The notes under the pieces: generated by a model
Database searches by the model: none
Told to the model about the DNA's origin: nothing
What the model saw: only the letters and a program-made list of their open reading frames with translations
Translations under genes and position numbers: made by a program
DNA from: Caprella mutica
Lineage: Eukaryota; Arthropoda; Malacostraca; Amphipoda; Caprellidae
Direction: 5' to 3'
Length of the DNA stretch: 64,000 nucleotides
Assembly (NCBI GenBank): GCA_947561585.1
Contig: CANNZV010001064.1
Location: forward strand, 264,497 to 328,496
Shown: positions 11,571 to 24,193 of the stretch, one piece after another
Layout: every line of letters starts with the position of its first letter
Numbering within the stretch: position 1 is the stretch's first letter

Positions 11571-12829
11571 AATGGTTTAGTGTTATAATTAAAGTTAGCG
11601 AATATTAACTGAATATGATGAAAAGAAAATGAAAATATAGGAAAAATATAAGAAATATTATTATATATTTATAATGGTGGATTATAAAATAAAAAGATAT
11701 TAGGAAATGGTGTTAAAGTAAAAATACTGCATATAAAATATAAGAAACAAAAAGAATACATGGAAAAAGAAAGAAAGAGAGGGATATAAATAATAGAATA
11801 AAGGGAAAGGACAATAGAGGGGACGGTGTGTCATTATACAAATAGGAAAGAAAAAGGAAAATAAACAATGAAGTGTAAAGAAGATAAAAATAATCAAATA
11901 AAAAGAGAATTATTGTGCAGATTTATAAGAAAAGTGAACATAAAGGATAAATGTATATATAGTTATAATTGAACTGTAATTATACTGATCTATGTTAAAC
12001 AGATTATTAAATTGTTGTTTATTTTCATTATTATATTCAATTAACTCATTAACAAACTCATTAGCAGATTCATGAACTGGAAAAAAAAATCACTAGAATT
12101 TTGAAGCATAAATAATAATAATGAATAAATTATAGAAAAACCTTGCATTAAAGATTCGGACTACAATACAACTTAAACATGTCTCTACTTCTAACTATAC
12201 TAGTGTACTTTACCGTTAAAAATAACGGGTCATCATCAATACCAATTTATTACCCGTTATTAGGTTATTCTTAATGAATTCAATTAAAATTATATTTTCT
12301 CCATAGTCTAATTTATTTTATAGATGAAATACATTCAAAAAAATTAATAAAAACAGAAGAATTTAAATATCAAGTCAATATATTCCCGTGCGTATCATAG
12401 TTACATTCTTCATGTTTAATACCCGTAGTGTAAAAGCGGACACAAAATATATAAAAAACCACACTACGGGTATTATTAGGATAGACTCTATAATTTTAAA
12501 TTCGAGTGCACTTTTTGTGATACAATTCGAGTGCACTTTTTGTGCTACATAGGTTGTAACATCATTAAATTCCACCACATGACTCTAATTCTACTGCGCT
12601 AGTATATGCAACTGTTAAACTTTCCATTGAAAGCAACTTGAGACAAAAAGCAATCAGGTTGAATTGGAAGGCAATCTTTGGACTGACAATTCTCATTGTA
12701 GTAATGTTGTGAAAATGATGCTATTAAAGAGAAAAGTGTATTAAAGAGGAAAAACACTGAAACTAACAAAAAACATATATTCATTTCTTATTTTTATTAT
12801 TTTCATTTCGATAGATCATTTTTAACTCA

Positions 12830-13323
12830 AATTCCTCTTTTATCCTTATTCTTCTTTTATCTACTCTTATTCCTCTTTTATCTACTCTTATTCCTCTTTT
12901 ATCCATCCTTATTCCTCCTTTATCTTTCCTTATTCCTCTTTTATCCATCCTTATTCCTCTTTTATCCATCCTTATTCCTCTTTAATCCATCCTTATTCCT
13001 CCTTTATCTATCCTTATTCCTCTTTTATCTACTCTTATTCCTCTTTTATCCATCCTTATTCCTCCTTTATCTTTCCTTATTCCTCTTTTATCCATCCTTA
13101 TTCCTCTTTTATCCATCCTTATTCCTCTTTAATCCATCCTTATTCCTCCTTTATCTATCCTTATTCCTCTTTTATCCATCATTATTCCTCTTTTATCCAT
13201 CCTTATTCCTCTTTTATCCATCCTTATTCCTCTTTTATCTATCCTTATTCCTCTTTTATAAATCCTTATTCCTCCTTTATCTATCCTTATTCCCCTTTTA
13301 TCCATCCTTATTTCCCTTTTATC
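12830..13323 (+). repeat. Minisatellite, 21-bp unit, about 23 copies
   Basis: Unit CCTTATTCCTCTTTTATCCA plus T, pyrimidine-rich on the plus strand. The 7-codon minus-strand frame it creates (MDKRGIR) is not a gene. The block ATCTACTCTT...CTTTAATCCATCC recurs as a larger unit. Confidence 0.9.
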
Positions 13324-14076
13324 TAATTGTAATAACTAATAATAATGTTTTTTAAAATCTTAAATTATCGAAAATGTGGAAGTATTTGAAGAATTAACCA
13401 CTCTTAACTAGTTAATAATTCTATGCTTTTTTTAAGGTTTCCAGACAAGTTGTCTCAAAAAATGATGTGGCGAGCAATACTTTTGAGCCAAAAGTCGTGT
13501 CATTTTTTTGCAAATAAGTCTCGGTGTTTTACTCTCCATAAACGATACTCCTTTCGAGCATTCATTCATATATCCAGACAGCAAAAGCGAGAGTCCAAAC
13601 TGCACGGACGTGATGCGACTAAATAAAAACAATAAATCATGCTTTATATTCAGGAGACAAAGTTCAACTTCTTTGGAAGCTTAATATTTCTCGGTCCTTC
13701 TTAATAAAGTTAAATTAACCATATGGAGCTCCACGTGAAATGATGGAAAAGTTACAAATTAAGGGGGAATAATCAAATGAAATATTTAAATTGAAGGACG
13801 GTACTGGAATATAATATTTCTTTTCAATGCTATCATTCTAAACTTTAAAAACTTTGCATATTTGAAATCGAAAATTTATACTCAAATTGAATTATTTTGT
13901 ATTTAGCTTAAATAAAGTAGGCTAAGGATGAATAAAATAGAAAGATGACGAAATAATTTGTAATCAAACCAAATATTTCTATATTAGTTATTTCTTCTCT
14001 ACTCCACATTTCATCACAATAAATTATCTAATTATAGTTAATACCAGATTTTTCCATTTCTAAACTTGGAGATTAT

Positions 14077-14334
14077 TGCCAAACCTCTTCCTTTTCATCT
14101 TCCATCCGTGAGTGCAGCCACTGGTGCTTGGGTCCCTTTTCGTCACATTCCTTGGTAAGTGACTGCATTCGCGGAGTAGCTTTTCTGCACCCATGAGCTT
14201 GTCACCGACGGCGGTCGGTGACTTTGTTTATTGAGCCACTTTCCTTTCTGACTGCTTCTTCCAGTCCCTTGTACTTAATCTCCTTTTGACATCAGCGATA
14301 TGGCTTTCGGTTCCGAAACAGACGTTAAACCTCA
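14077..14334 (+). repeat. Dispersed repeat E, copy 2 with GTCACCGAC hairpin
   Basis: The longer copy of the repeat at 1172-1387. It carries a strong stem at 14201-14222 (GTCACCGAC / GTCGGTGAC with a tiny loop) and ends GACGTTAAACC. It is less AT-rich than its surroundings. No coding frame or target duplication was recognised; it could be a SINE or a retroelement tail. Confidence 0.7.
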
Positions 14335-14904
14335 ACTATATTTTTTAAAAAATCGAAAAATTTCACAATTTCTTCCATTTAAAGAAAAAATGTATAATAA
14401 TACTTCAACTCGCTATTTCGGATATACAAATTAGATAATCAGTTAAAAACGTTAAACTATATATTTTTTTTACATGAGCGAAGATGAGAAACTGTCCGGT
14501 AACTCAGATCTTACACTAGTGTTGGATTTATTTGTTTTTCTTGGTAGAAACAGAAGGTCTCTCTATTTCCAGTTCTTTTTGGCGCGTCTCAGTGGCCTAT
14601 TGAAAACTCTTCTTGCATTTTGATGAACAAACAGTCTTCTTTCTGCAGACGAGACTATCCAAATATTGGAGACACTATTTTTCAGCTCCGATTTCTAGTT
14701 TCTAAAGCACGGATTCATCTTCTTCGCGTCACTCCATGCCGGAGATATGAATTAAACTGAGTATCATCATTGATGCACATTTTTGTATGTAGATGTAAAT
14801 AATTGGATGCATTGATACAATGTTTAAAAGTCAATGGATACATCGCTATCACATGCTTTGACACGTTTCGAATAATAGATTTAATTTACAAAAATGGAAT
14901 ACTT

Positions 14905-15120
14905 AGAGTAAGTTTTGAATTATTGGTCAGTACCACATCTTCGGTCATATAAGAAAGAATGATAAAAAATTGTTATTATTACACAGTGCTATCTAATACT
15001 TCTGCAAACCCGGGTTTGCAGAAGTATTAGATAGCACTGTGTAATAATAAAAAAATATATATTGTTTTTTCTTATATGTTCGAAGATGTAGTTCTGACCG
15101 ATAATTCAGAACTTACCCTA
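14905..15120. mobile_element. MITE family A, copy 1 (CCCGGG-type core)
   Basis: Arms are GAGTAAGTTTTGAATTATTG...CACATCTTCGGTCATATAAG, mirrored by CTTATATGTTCGAAGATG...AACTTACCCTA. The centre is a long perfect palindrome around TGCAAACCCGGGTTTGCA, with flanks reading ATTACACAGTGCTATC. No coding capacity. Confidence 0.85.
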
Positions 15121-18100
15121 TATAATGATTGAATAAGAGATAATACAAAACAAAAATTGGTTTTATAACTTATTACCAACATAACATTTATCTTGCCTAT
15201 ATTAAAAACCTATCGTTAATAAATAGGCGGGAACCTATCCAATCAGAAATTATAATATCTGCATTGTCACTTTTTTTTTAAAAGTGACAAAAAAGGTTAG
15301 CTTTCAATAAAAAAAATGTACAAGTACATTTACTTTCAACAACAACTTCTGCAGGATTTTAAACTGATATTCAGTGTGAAACTCTGGACTACGTACAATG
15401 TACATGATACACTAAAAAGAATCATAACTGTCAGCTACACACCCTGCCATTCCCGCGGTACAAAGATGATGGCACTTTTACATTGCCTCTTTTTATATAG
15501 TCTGACAAGTCAAATTATATTTAGGACACTCTGTTGTCGTGTGAATTGGCTCTAAAAATGTATTTCAATTGCCTCCTCCAGTGCTCAAATTATCAAATAA
15601 ACTACTCCTCGCCGTCTCAAATCACCCTCCTGAGTACCTAATCCAGCGCCATTCTTTATTCTATTAGCATGTACAGGGAAGAAATTAATATTTCCTTGGT
15701 GTCACGTGATGTGCCTTTGAGACTAACGGTCCTGCATCTAATCTGGTAGGCAGACACCTCATGCATATACATGCAGACCCACAAAACCACTCTTCATTGC
15801 TCTGTCGGAGTTAATTTCGCTCGACATCATGTCAGTGCTGGTCGGTGGAATGGGTGCGGGGGAACGGGGCGGGGGGAGGTGGAGGGGGGTTCTGTGTATT
15901 CGGAACATGGGTGTTGTTCTCTCCTATTATATTCGTTGTGAGATGAAGAAGTCATGCATTCATTATTTAGAATCTAGATCAAAATTTCCTATTAGCTACT
16001 TCCAAATATATAATTATGAAAATTTTTACTGCTTTTGATGGTATTGTTTCAAATCACTTAGACCAAAAATGTATATACAATATAGAGTTAATTTAATGAA
16101 CAAAAACTCGTTATTTATAACTAATCCATTTTTTTCGCTTTGACCTTTCTAGATGTACTCTAATTTGCTTTTATTTGAACTGTTGATGCATTTCCGATTA
16201 CTTTTTCACAATCAGTTTACGTCCATTTGTATTTATTCGACCTAAACCAAATTCGAAATATTTACAAGTTTCTATCTCGAGATTTTAAATTAATACTTAC
16301 ATGCAGTTTATCACAGTGACTCTTTTTTCCTTCTTGTTCTTATGTCACTTTATTCAACCGATATACGACTAAAATCTAACCAGAAGTAAGCGAAAAGAGC
16401 AACAAAGAAAGAAACTGTCGTCCACCTTAAAGCTTATTTATCATCCACTGTCGGGCGGCCACCAAATTTAATTTATGCACTCTAGCCCTGATTGAAAACG
16501 AATTGCTTCGACTGATAATCGAAAAAGCTTACTGCATCCACGCACTCCACGAGCCCAAAAACACCGCCGTTCTTCGCGCAAAATACTCGATGAAATGAGG
16601 AACTTTTTTTATAATTTCCATTAGGTTTAGTCAATAACTGAGATTGGAATGAAATACGAATGCCATTCACTTAGTGGCTCATTCTTTTAATGGTGAGGGG
16701 AAAAGTTGGTGGTTGCAATAGAGCGATCAATCGATGGCTATTTTATTTAGGAATAAGTAGAAAACATTGCTATTGTCTGAAGGATGCAAATTAGCTTGTT
16801 GAAGAGTAATCAATCACAGGAAATAAATATTAGGACTTCTGATTGCAATTATGGTCCTCATCATCAGTCAATCTTTTAATTAAATTGTTCGGTTATAACT
16901 TGTTGGATTTAGAAAGACAATTGATAAAATGAATAATATTAAAATAATAATAATATAATGATAATAAACTTGGCATGTGGAAAGAATTATAGAAAACACG
17001 GAATAAAAATATATTTGTAAAAAATCGTCGAAGTAGATTTTTAAAATATATACTACTATAATTTATACACTCACTTCGAATAAGTCTAAACAAATTCAAA
17101 TATTGGATAAACGAAGCTTCGAATTGAACGGCAGAATGTTAATTAAGATCGGACCGATCGTTTCGAAGCAGTTAGATATATATTGAAATTAAGAACACTA
17201 TCTTGCATCTAAAATAAAGTACTAAAATATACTTTTAAATGAAACCATTGAAACTCATTACTTTGAACAACTTTCGTTATAATTTGAAGCCATTTTGCTC
17301 GTGAATTAACCACCTGGAAAGATCACTCCCATAGATCTATGGGAAAAATCTCAATTACCTTTTAATGGCAGCTGACATAGCCCACAAAAATAGACAGAAG
17401 TTTCGGGCCGGAATCCCAACAAAGGAGGTTTCCGAATTGGTTGCATATAGAGACTGGTCGGTGTTGCAAATAAATGGGAGCGCATGAGGCGGGTAATAGT
17501 GGTCTATTTAGGCTGATTACAGTCATTTGGGGTAGACACTTTGGATGAATTAGATGATCATACTCGTGCATTTCTCTGAAACTATTGCCCTGTTTTACTT
17601 CCAAAACACCAACATGTCTACAAGCTAAATGACCTGTACAACATATTCATAAACTTCACCATTTGTATGTTATAAATACATGTTTTACTAATACTGTAAT
17701 TTGCTTTGAAGTACCTTTAACTATCTAATTATTCGTCCAATTTAGTAAATATCACTCCATCTTTCTCATATATATTCTCCACGAATAAAAGAAGGAGTGA
17801 GGCGTCATTTATTTCCTCAGTTTGTCAAGGCAATAAAATAAACCCTAGAAATTAGTTAACCGAGTTTGGCTCAGCAACAGCCTATAAGAATATGACCCAA
17901 GCGTTTGCCCAGACCAAATGATTAAATCTCTATACATATCTATGAATTTAAATAAGGCGCTTGCCAACCGACAAAAACTCTGCAAATAGAGAAATGCTCG
18001 AGAATTCCCAATTCAAATAAATGGAAGAACAAGTCCCTCGATATCAGCTCCACTCATTTTATGACTTGAGTTTTGCCATTGATATTCATTTCGTCACATG

Positions 18101-18792
18101 GCAAGTGTCCATAAATACTTGTTTTTGGCAATCCCTGGGTGAATAACGATCGTTCTGTCTTCATTTGCAATTTAGTCTATTTTTGTGGCTGGCGACTTGG
18201 AAATTGCGCTTGTCCACGGTCTGCTATCAAGTTGCCAGGCGCTTATTTTTCCTCTGTTTGGTCATCTCGATGGTCGGTAATTGAAATTTGAGAGGAGAAG
18301 TCGAGATCAATTAGAGGCGGCTGTTATAGAGCTGTTTGTTCCTTAATGATTGCTTTGGAGACCGTATAGCTAGGTAGAATTTCCTCAAAGTTTCCATTGT
18401 CTTTACCCATAGGACAATGGTATCAACTTACTCCTTCCAACATAATGGATATTGAGTGTACGGAAACCAGTTCATTTTCCTCAGCAATTACTTTTCTCAA
18501 AAATAATTGATTTGGATCTTGGATTTCAATTTTTTTTTTCGAGATTTAGGAATTAGTCGGTGATGTCGACAATTTGTCTCGCAAGTATAAAAGAAAATCA
18601 TTGAGTACATGAGAAAATCATAATACTTACGTAAATAATAATTTTTTTTGAATAAAACAATTTTTTTGATGTAATTTATGAACGTGTGCTTTAATCTATT
18701 TCTTTGTAGTTATTAGGAATTAATTCTAGATAAAAAAGAAAATTCCCTTTTATTCCCTCATAAATCATTTTTAATATTATAATTACAGAGAC
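15121..18792. other. Unique sequence with less AT-rich islands
   Basis: No element or gene recognised. Complex stretches at about 16430-16680, 17340-17600 and 18030-18380 have balanced composition without long frames and might be conserved non-coding DNA. Confidence 0.45.
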
Positions 18793-18910
18793 TAATTTTA
18801 AACAAATTAAGTAGAAATAAGAAGTATTATGGATACCTAAATTAATAAAGTCACCTAACTAATTCACAAATAATAAAGAAAAAGGAAAAATCATAGAAAA
18901 TAATAAGTTA

Positions 18911-19157
18911 TTAACCCAAAATAGCTAAGTTAAATGAACTTGCTTGTTCATTGAGCGATGGAGACTGTTTATGAATGTATATAGATTCCAATAAACGAAT
19001 ATCACACTGGTTTGAAGTTTGCAAAATTTTGAAATTTTCTTCCTTAATTGGGTGATTATTATCTAAAGAATGATTACGAATTGAACTATATGGTGGGGAG
19101 CTATAGGGGTTATTTGTTCTAAAGGATATTCCCTTATGCTGAGAAATTCTCACCTTT
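18911..19157 (-). pseudogene. Penelope-like GIY-YIG C-terminal fragment, longer copy
   Basis: The minus-strand frame reads VRISQHKGISFRT, PPYSSIRNHSLDNNHPI, then ENFKILQTSNQCDIRLLESI and ends LNEQASSFNLAILG plus a stop. The pattern of an R.SEH.G.S.RT motif, then PP.S.IR.H, then a glutamate in LLESI followed by PSLN is the usual C-terminal part of the GIY-YIG endonuclease module in Penelope-like retroelement proteins. About 80 residues remain; the reverse transcriptase and the GIY-YIG motif itself are missing. Upstream the frame runs into antisense of the right arm, so no functional start exists. Confidence 0.65.
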
Positions 19158-19159
19158 CT

Positions 19160-19306
19160 CATCACCCAATTAAGGAAGAAAATTTCAAAATTTTGCAAAC
19201 TTCAAACCAGTGTGATATTCGTTTATTGGAATCTATATACATTCATAAACAGTCTCCATCGCTCAATGAACAAGCAAGTTCATTTAACTTAGCTATTTTG
19301 GGTTAA
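19160..19306 (+). pseudogene. Penelope-like GIY-YIG C-terminal fragment, inverted copy
   Basis: The plus strand encodes 48 residues from HHPIKEENFKIL through LLESIYIHKQSPSLN to the same stop as the minus-strand copy. Identity to the other arm appears complete over this peptide, so the inverted duplication is recent or maintained by gene conversion between the arms. Confidence 0.65.
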
Positions 19307-19974
19307 TAACTTATTATTTCTTTGGTTTTTCCTTTTTCTTTATTATTTGTGAATTAATTAGGTGACTTTATTAATTTAGGTATCCATAATACTTCTTATT
19401 TCTACTTAATTTGTTTAAAATTATTCAAAATTAGGATATTGATAATGAATATTGAATTATTCGAAAGCTCTAGAAAAATTACAGAGACTATTTATTCATT
19501 ATCGCCGAATCCAAACACCTCCATATATCGCAACTCATTTCACAAATCATCTTGGGAATATTCTTGACTATAATATAACTCTGAGATTGAAGAAGATAAC
19601 CTTAACTTACGCAACTCATTTAATATTATTGGAAGTAAGATAATGAATGAATATTCCCCAAGAACACAGATGATTCAAAACAGGGAGCGAAGTTTCTCTT
19701 TAGAAGATGGGAAGTTGGGCTTAGAAGTTACTCATTTAGGAGCAACTCTTAGAAAAGTTGTAATGCTTTCAATGGCTCTCATTATACAGGACTCTTCTTC
19801 TCTCTATTTCATCTCAAGACTCGCGCACAAATGAAATATTAATTTATTTACCTTGAAGTTTGTCAGAAGAATAAACTATTCAGAGAATTATGGTTATCAA
19901 AATAACAATGTGTGGATTCCAGTGTGGATTTCGATGTGGGGAGTTTTAACCGCAATGAACCTAATGGGCCATAC

Positions 19975-20237
19975 ACACGTAGAGTTTTTTAAGTCTTTCC
20001 ACCAAACTTTTTGCTAAGCTCCTCCTACTTTTTTCACGAGAATATAAGAAAAAACGATATAATAATTAGCTATTTATTTCAGTTGGTATCCATGATACCT
20101 GCAGGTATCATGGATACCAACTAATAATTATACGATTTATATCGTTTTTTCTTATATTCTCGTGGAAAAAGTAGGAGGAGCTTAGCAAAAAGTCTGGTGG
20201 AAAGACTTAAAAAACTCTACGTGTGTACGACACGTTA
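19975..20237. mobile_element. MITE family B, copy 2, with central 42-bp palindrome
   Basis: Same arms as 7856-8129 (GGGCCATACACACGTAGAG at the left, CTCTACGTGTGTACGACACG at the right). The core at 20081-20122 is a perfect match to the GATACCTGCAGGTATC palindrome. Apparent open frames across it are artefacts of the inverted repeat. Confidence 0.8.
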
Positions 20238-22561
20238 AAACCCTAAATTCATTTCGAGCAAAGGCAATACATATCCCCTGCCCCGAACTGAAGAAAAACA
20301 ACGAACAGTTTAATATCCTGGAACGAAGCTTCACTGTGCAAACATTGTCCGCACTTTTACATTTGTCTACTCTAATTTGACGGCTGAAAAGAGGCCCGCA
20401 AACAAGCTTTGTGTTGCACCAGGCTGAAGGATATTCAGAGACTGTAACTACGACCATGTATCTTCCTGCTAATCCTGCACATGTAATTAAACTACAGTCC
20501 AGAAGAAGCCGCACTGCGGTTTCAACGTCAATAACGGTTCAGAACAAGGTTTCTGATTTGATATCGAGCAGTTTTAGTTTTTGATTCAACTGACTGTCCA
20601 ACAACTTACTTCCACTCGGACATAATATTATAAACATCTTTAGTCTACTTACATAAAAATTAGGAATGATATAAAGGTTACATAATCATAACGTCGATTC
20701 AAAGAGCTAAAAATTTGATGATGAAAAGGTCAAAGGGGGCGGTAGGAGACCGTAGCACAGCTGGGGTGAAGGGCCCCCCGCTGACTGTGATGGCTTGCCT
20801 AAATATAGGTGATACTGTCGAAAGGAATTGTACCGTGGAGTAACCCACTGTACTGTGAACACATTACACTGACTAGGGGTACAGGGGCATATAATTAGCT
20901 TTGAGTGATGGTGAAGGGGTCTGCAGTCATAATGAACGTGTGCCATTCAAAGTAAACACAGGATCTATTATCAATTTTCAGGTGTAAATCTTCATTAATT
21001 CATAGTAATTGTCATCTATAGAAAATAAATAAACATCGTTCATTTTTTATACTTTTCCATTGATGTAAAGAATATTTTCATTTTCAAATGAGAATATTGT
21101 TACTATTGTACTGAAGATAAGTTATTTGAATCCGCTTATTAATTCAAAAGAGTGACAAAAATTACAAAAAAAATTCCAGTGAAAAATATATATTTTTAAA
21201 TATGTATGCCGTTATTGGAATTAGTAAAAGAAATTCTGAATGGAACATCTAAGTTCCCGTCATCATGATGTCATCCCCTTTTAGAGGGTTATTGGGTTCA
21301 TGTAGGTCCATACCCCCAACATATTGCCTCGGGGATAGACATCTTGGGCGTGCCCCGTTACCTACCTACCCCAAAGGGTCTTACGGTTGTCACAACAGGA
21401 TAAAAACTATTTTCGAAACGTATGTTGTTAAACACATATTCAATAAATTATTTACTTTTACCATCTAAAATGATAATTCCACATTTTTAAAATTGAACTT
21501 TCCTATAAAGTTAAATTCGTTAGGAAAATTAAATTCTTTGAGTAAGAAAAGTTCCGAAACAGCATCAGATATGCTTACGACAGAATAAGTTTTTGAAATA
21601 AAGACACGTACGTTACTGATCTTGCTACCATTCGGCAGATCCGAAGTAAGTTCTAAAATTATCTGCACTCCGGAGATTAAACATTGAAGGCCGGAAGCCT
21701 CTGCCAGAGTTCGAAAGCTCTCCAGTTTGATTCCAGAAAGTTTGAATCCTGAACGTCGAATGGAAGAGCCTTATCAGGGTGTTTGAATTCGACTAGGTGT
21801 AGTAGGAGATTCTTGAGAAGTTAGATCCACTATTGAGATGACATGCATGAGTGTTCAAGTTCTTCATTTAACTTCAGGCTATTTAGGTAGTTTACTCAAT
21901 CATTAGATAATTCAATTAACTAACATCGTGATTTACGGACTAAATGTTTGGAAAGGTGGACTTAAAACTAAAATCATAAACTATTTAGGTCTATCTGTCT
22001 TCATTTTTAATTTCCGCTATTAAATTAAGGTTTAACTTCTCACATATTGCAAACTAACACTTCAGTCGTTTAATTAATTTCTCAAATACTTATATAATTT
22101 TTCTGCTCTAAATGTACATATATAATGATAATTTTCAAAATTTTATGTTTTAATAATCAGTTCCTTTTTCTCTTCAAAACTTTTTTTTTTCACTTCTCCT
22201 GAAGTATCGAAATAAAATTATCAGTCTCTAAAAAATAAAATAAAAGTGACAAGATCACATTTTTTTTTATATATAAATGTTTATACTTCCCATAATATAT
22301 ACATTTTTTTAAAACTCTCATATATAAAATATATCAGCAAATAGTGTAAATGAAAAGCTATACGAAATGATGATTCAATTAGACCTCTGGAAGTGAGGTT
22401 AACGATGGTGTTATTGTGGCTGGTGAGCTGGAAATGCAGATCCGAGTCTAATAGAGTTAATGGACACACTGGGTGGCGCTCTCTATGTAAATCATTCTTG
22501 GAGCTCTCGATTTATATGATAATTTATAACTATCATTATGAGCTGGGAGATTTCGTCTCAA
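20238..22561. other. Unique sequence, two GC-richer stretches
   Basis: 20720-20945 (contains GGGGGCGGTAGGAGACCGTA) and 21255-21400 (contains CTCGGGGATAGACATCTTGG) look like fragments of unidentified dispersed repeats. Their short frames do not match a family I know. Confidence 0.4.
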
Positions 22562-22830
22562 AATGAGGGGGTGGCTGAAAAATAGGGGGAGGGGATTTTA
22601 AAGCCCGAAATGAGGGGGTTTCTCGAAAAGAAAGGGGGATTTTCAATAGAGATTTAGACTGAAATGAGGGGGTTTCTGAAAAATAAAAAGAGGGGAAGAG
22701 GGATTTATACTGAAAATGGGGAAGGGGGTTCTGAAAAAGAAAAAGAGGGAAGAGGGATTTTAAAGAGAGAGAATTAAGGAGGGTATGAATGGGGAAGGAG
22801 AAGAGGGATTTTTCTAAAGAGAAATTTACC
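22562..22830 (+). repeat. Degenerate G/A-rich tandem repeat
   Basis: Loose iterations of AAATGAGGGGGTTTCTGAAA and AGAGGGAAGAGGGATTTTAA, with unit length varying around 35-50 bp. Confidence 0.65.
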
Positions 22831-23003
22831 CCCGAAATTAGATAAGATTCTTAGGGAAAAAACTGTAAAGAGGAATATTTTTAAATTCTTATCATTTTCA
22901 AATTGTATACCTTATGAACATCAGAAAAAACATCAGAAAAAACATCAGATAAAAATAATTCAAACTTTTGAATTATTTTTAATATTTCCTTAATATACAT
23001 ATT

Positions 23004-23206
23004 AGGGTAAGTTCCGAATTATCGGTCAGTACTACATCTTCGGTCGTATAAGGAAAAACAATATAAAAATTGTTATTATTACACAGTGCTATCTAATACT
23101 TCTGCAAACCCGGGTAATAATAACCCGGGTAATAATAATAATTTTTATGTTGTTTTTCTCATATGTCCGAAGATGTAGTACTGACCGATAATTCGTAACT
23201 TACCCT
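23004..23206. mobile_element. MITE family A, copy 2 (CCCGGG-type core, rearranged)
   Basis: Termini are AGGGTAAGTTCCGAATTATC and GATAATTCGTAACTTACCCT. The left half of the CCCGGG core is present, but the right half is replaced by repeated AACCCGGGTAATAATAA, so the centre has been deleted and partly duplicated. Confidence 0.85.
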
Positions 23207-23489
23207 ATATAATAAATTCAATTTTCTCTCAAGTATTGACCAAATTAGAATCGATTTTCTCTCATTTCAACATTTGCACATAATTAGGAGTAATGTGCTT
23301 GTACAGTGGTACCTTGAATCAATATGTACCACTCAGAAGTGGTTCCTGTTTGAAGTAGTCTAGTAGGTGGATATTAGAACTAATTGCATTAATTTGACAG
23401 GCTTTGATATGTTATATACACAGGCTATCGATCATGTAAAGGATTTGGTTCTAATCATCGTTAAATTGATTATGTATGTTAAAGAATGC

Positions 23490-23630
23490 GGTAAATTACG
23501 AGTTATTAGACGGTTCCACATTTTAGGACATAAGGAAAATTATATAATAGAAGTTAAATGATAATTATTATATCACTTTTTCTTACATGCCTGAAAATGT
23601 GAATCCGTCCGATAATTCGGAACTTACCCT
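23490..23630. mobile_element. MITE family A, copy 3 (short, no core)
   Basis: Arms GGTAAATTACGAGTTATTAG...CCACATTTTAGGACATAAGG are mirrored by CTTACATGCCTGAAAATGTG...GGAACTTACCCT. No special central palindrome is present. The short open frame crossing it (23367-23561) is not considered a gene. Confidence 0.75.
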
Positions 23631-23992
23631 ACTTAGATTGAAATGGGCCAACCCCTTGATTTTCTATGGCCCCACCATGCATTTCTGTGCGGGAGGACAG
23701 TGACTCTTTCACTCAGTGTATTTTTACACTTGGCTCACTCACCGCTTTTGTTGATTCTTCAAAGTTAGGCTGGAGAGTCTGGTTGCCATGGGTGACGAGA
23801 CTTGACAACAAACCCGATAGGAGTTGTTAATAAGCAGGAACTTACCTCACAATATGTGACACTGATGTCAATGGAAATATTATCAACTAAAATGTAACCT
23901 AATTAGTATATCTCATAGTGCTGAACTATAGTGCATAATATATTTAAAGTTATAGTGATGAGGTATAGTCAAAACTATATGAATGATATCTT

Positions 23993-24193
23993 TGTAAGTT
24001 ACGAATTATCGGTCGGTTTCACATCTTCGGTCATATAAAAAAAAACGGTAGTATGATAATTATGTAATTTTTGTTTCAAAATAAAAAAAATTCATGGATA
24101 CTAATTAAAATGAAAATTTAAAAATAATTATTATTTAGTTTTTTCTGATATGACCGAAAATGTGGAACCGACCAATAATTCGTAACTTACCCT
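23993..24193. mobile_element. MITE family A, copy 4
   Basis: Arms GTAAGTTACGAATTATCGGT and CCAATAATTCGTAACTTACC, with inner motifs CACATCTTCGGTCATATAA and ATATGACCGAAAATGTGGAA. The core is degenerate (ATTCATGGATACTAATTAAA remains). Confidence 0.85.

Larger units (their letters stand above)
18793..19423. mobile_element. Fold-back Penelope-like element fragment
   Basis: Two almost identical arms of about 262 bp (18793-19054 and 19161-19423) in inverted orientation, separated by about 105 bp. Each arm encodes the same C-terminal peptide followed by the same AT-rich tail. The spacer reads in frame only with the left (minus-strand) copy. The structure is a 5'-truncated element whose terminal 262 bp has been duplicated head to head. 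Confidence 0.75.

Noticed and set aside
20182..20514. 110-residue minus-strand frame
   Set aside because: Its C-terminal part is formed by the MITE family B right arm; the remainder has no recognisable family.
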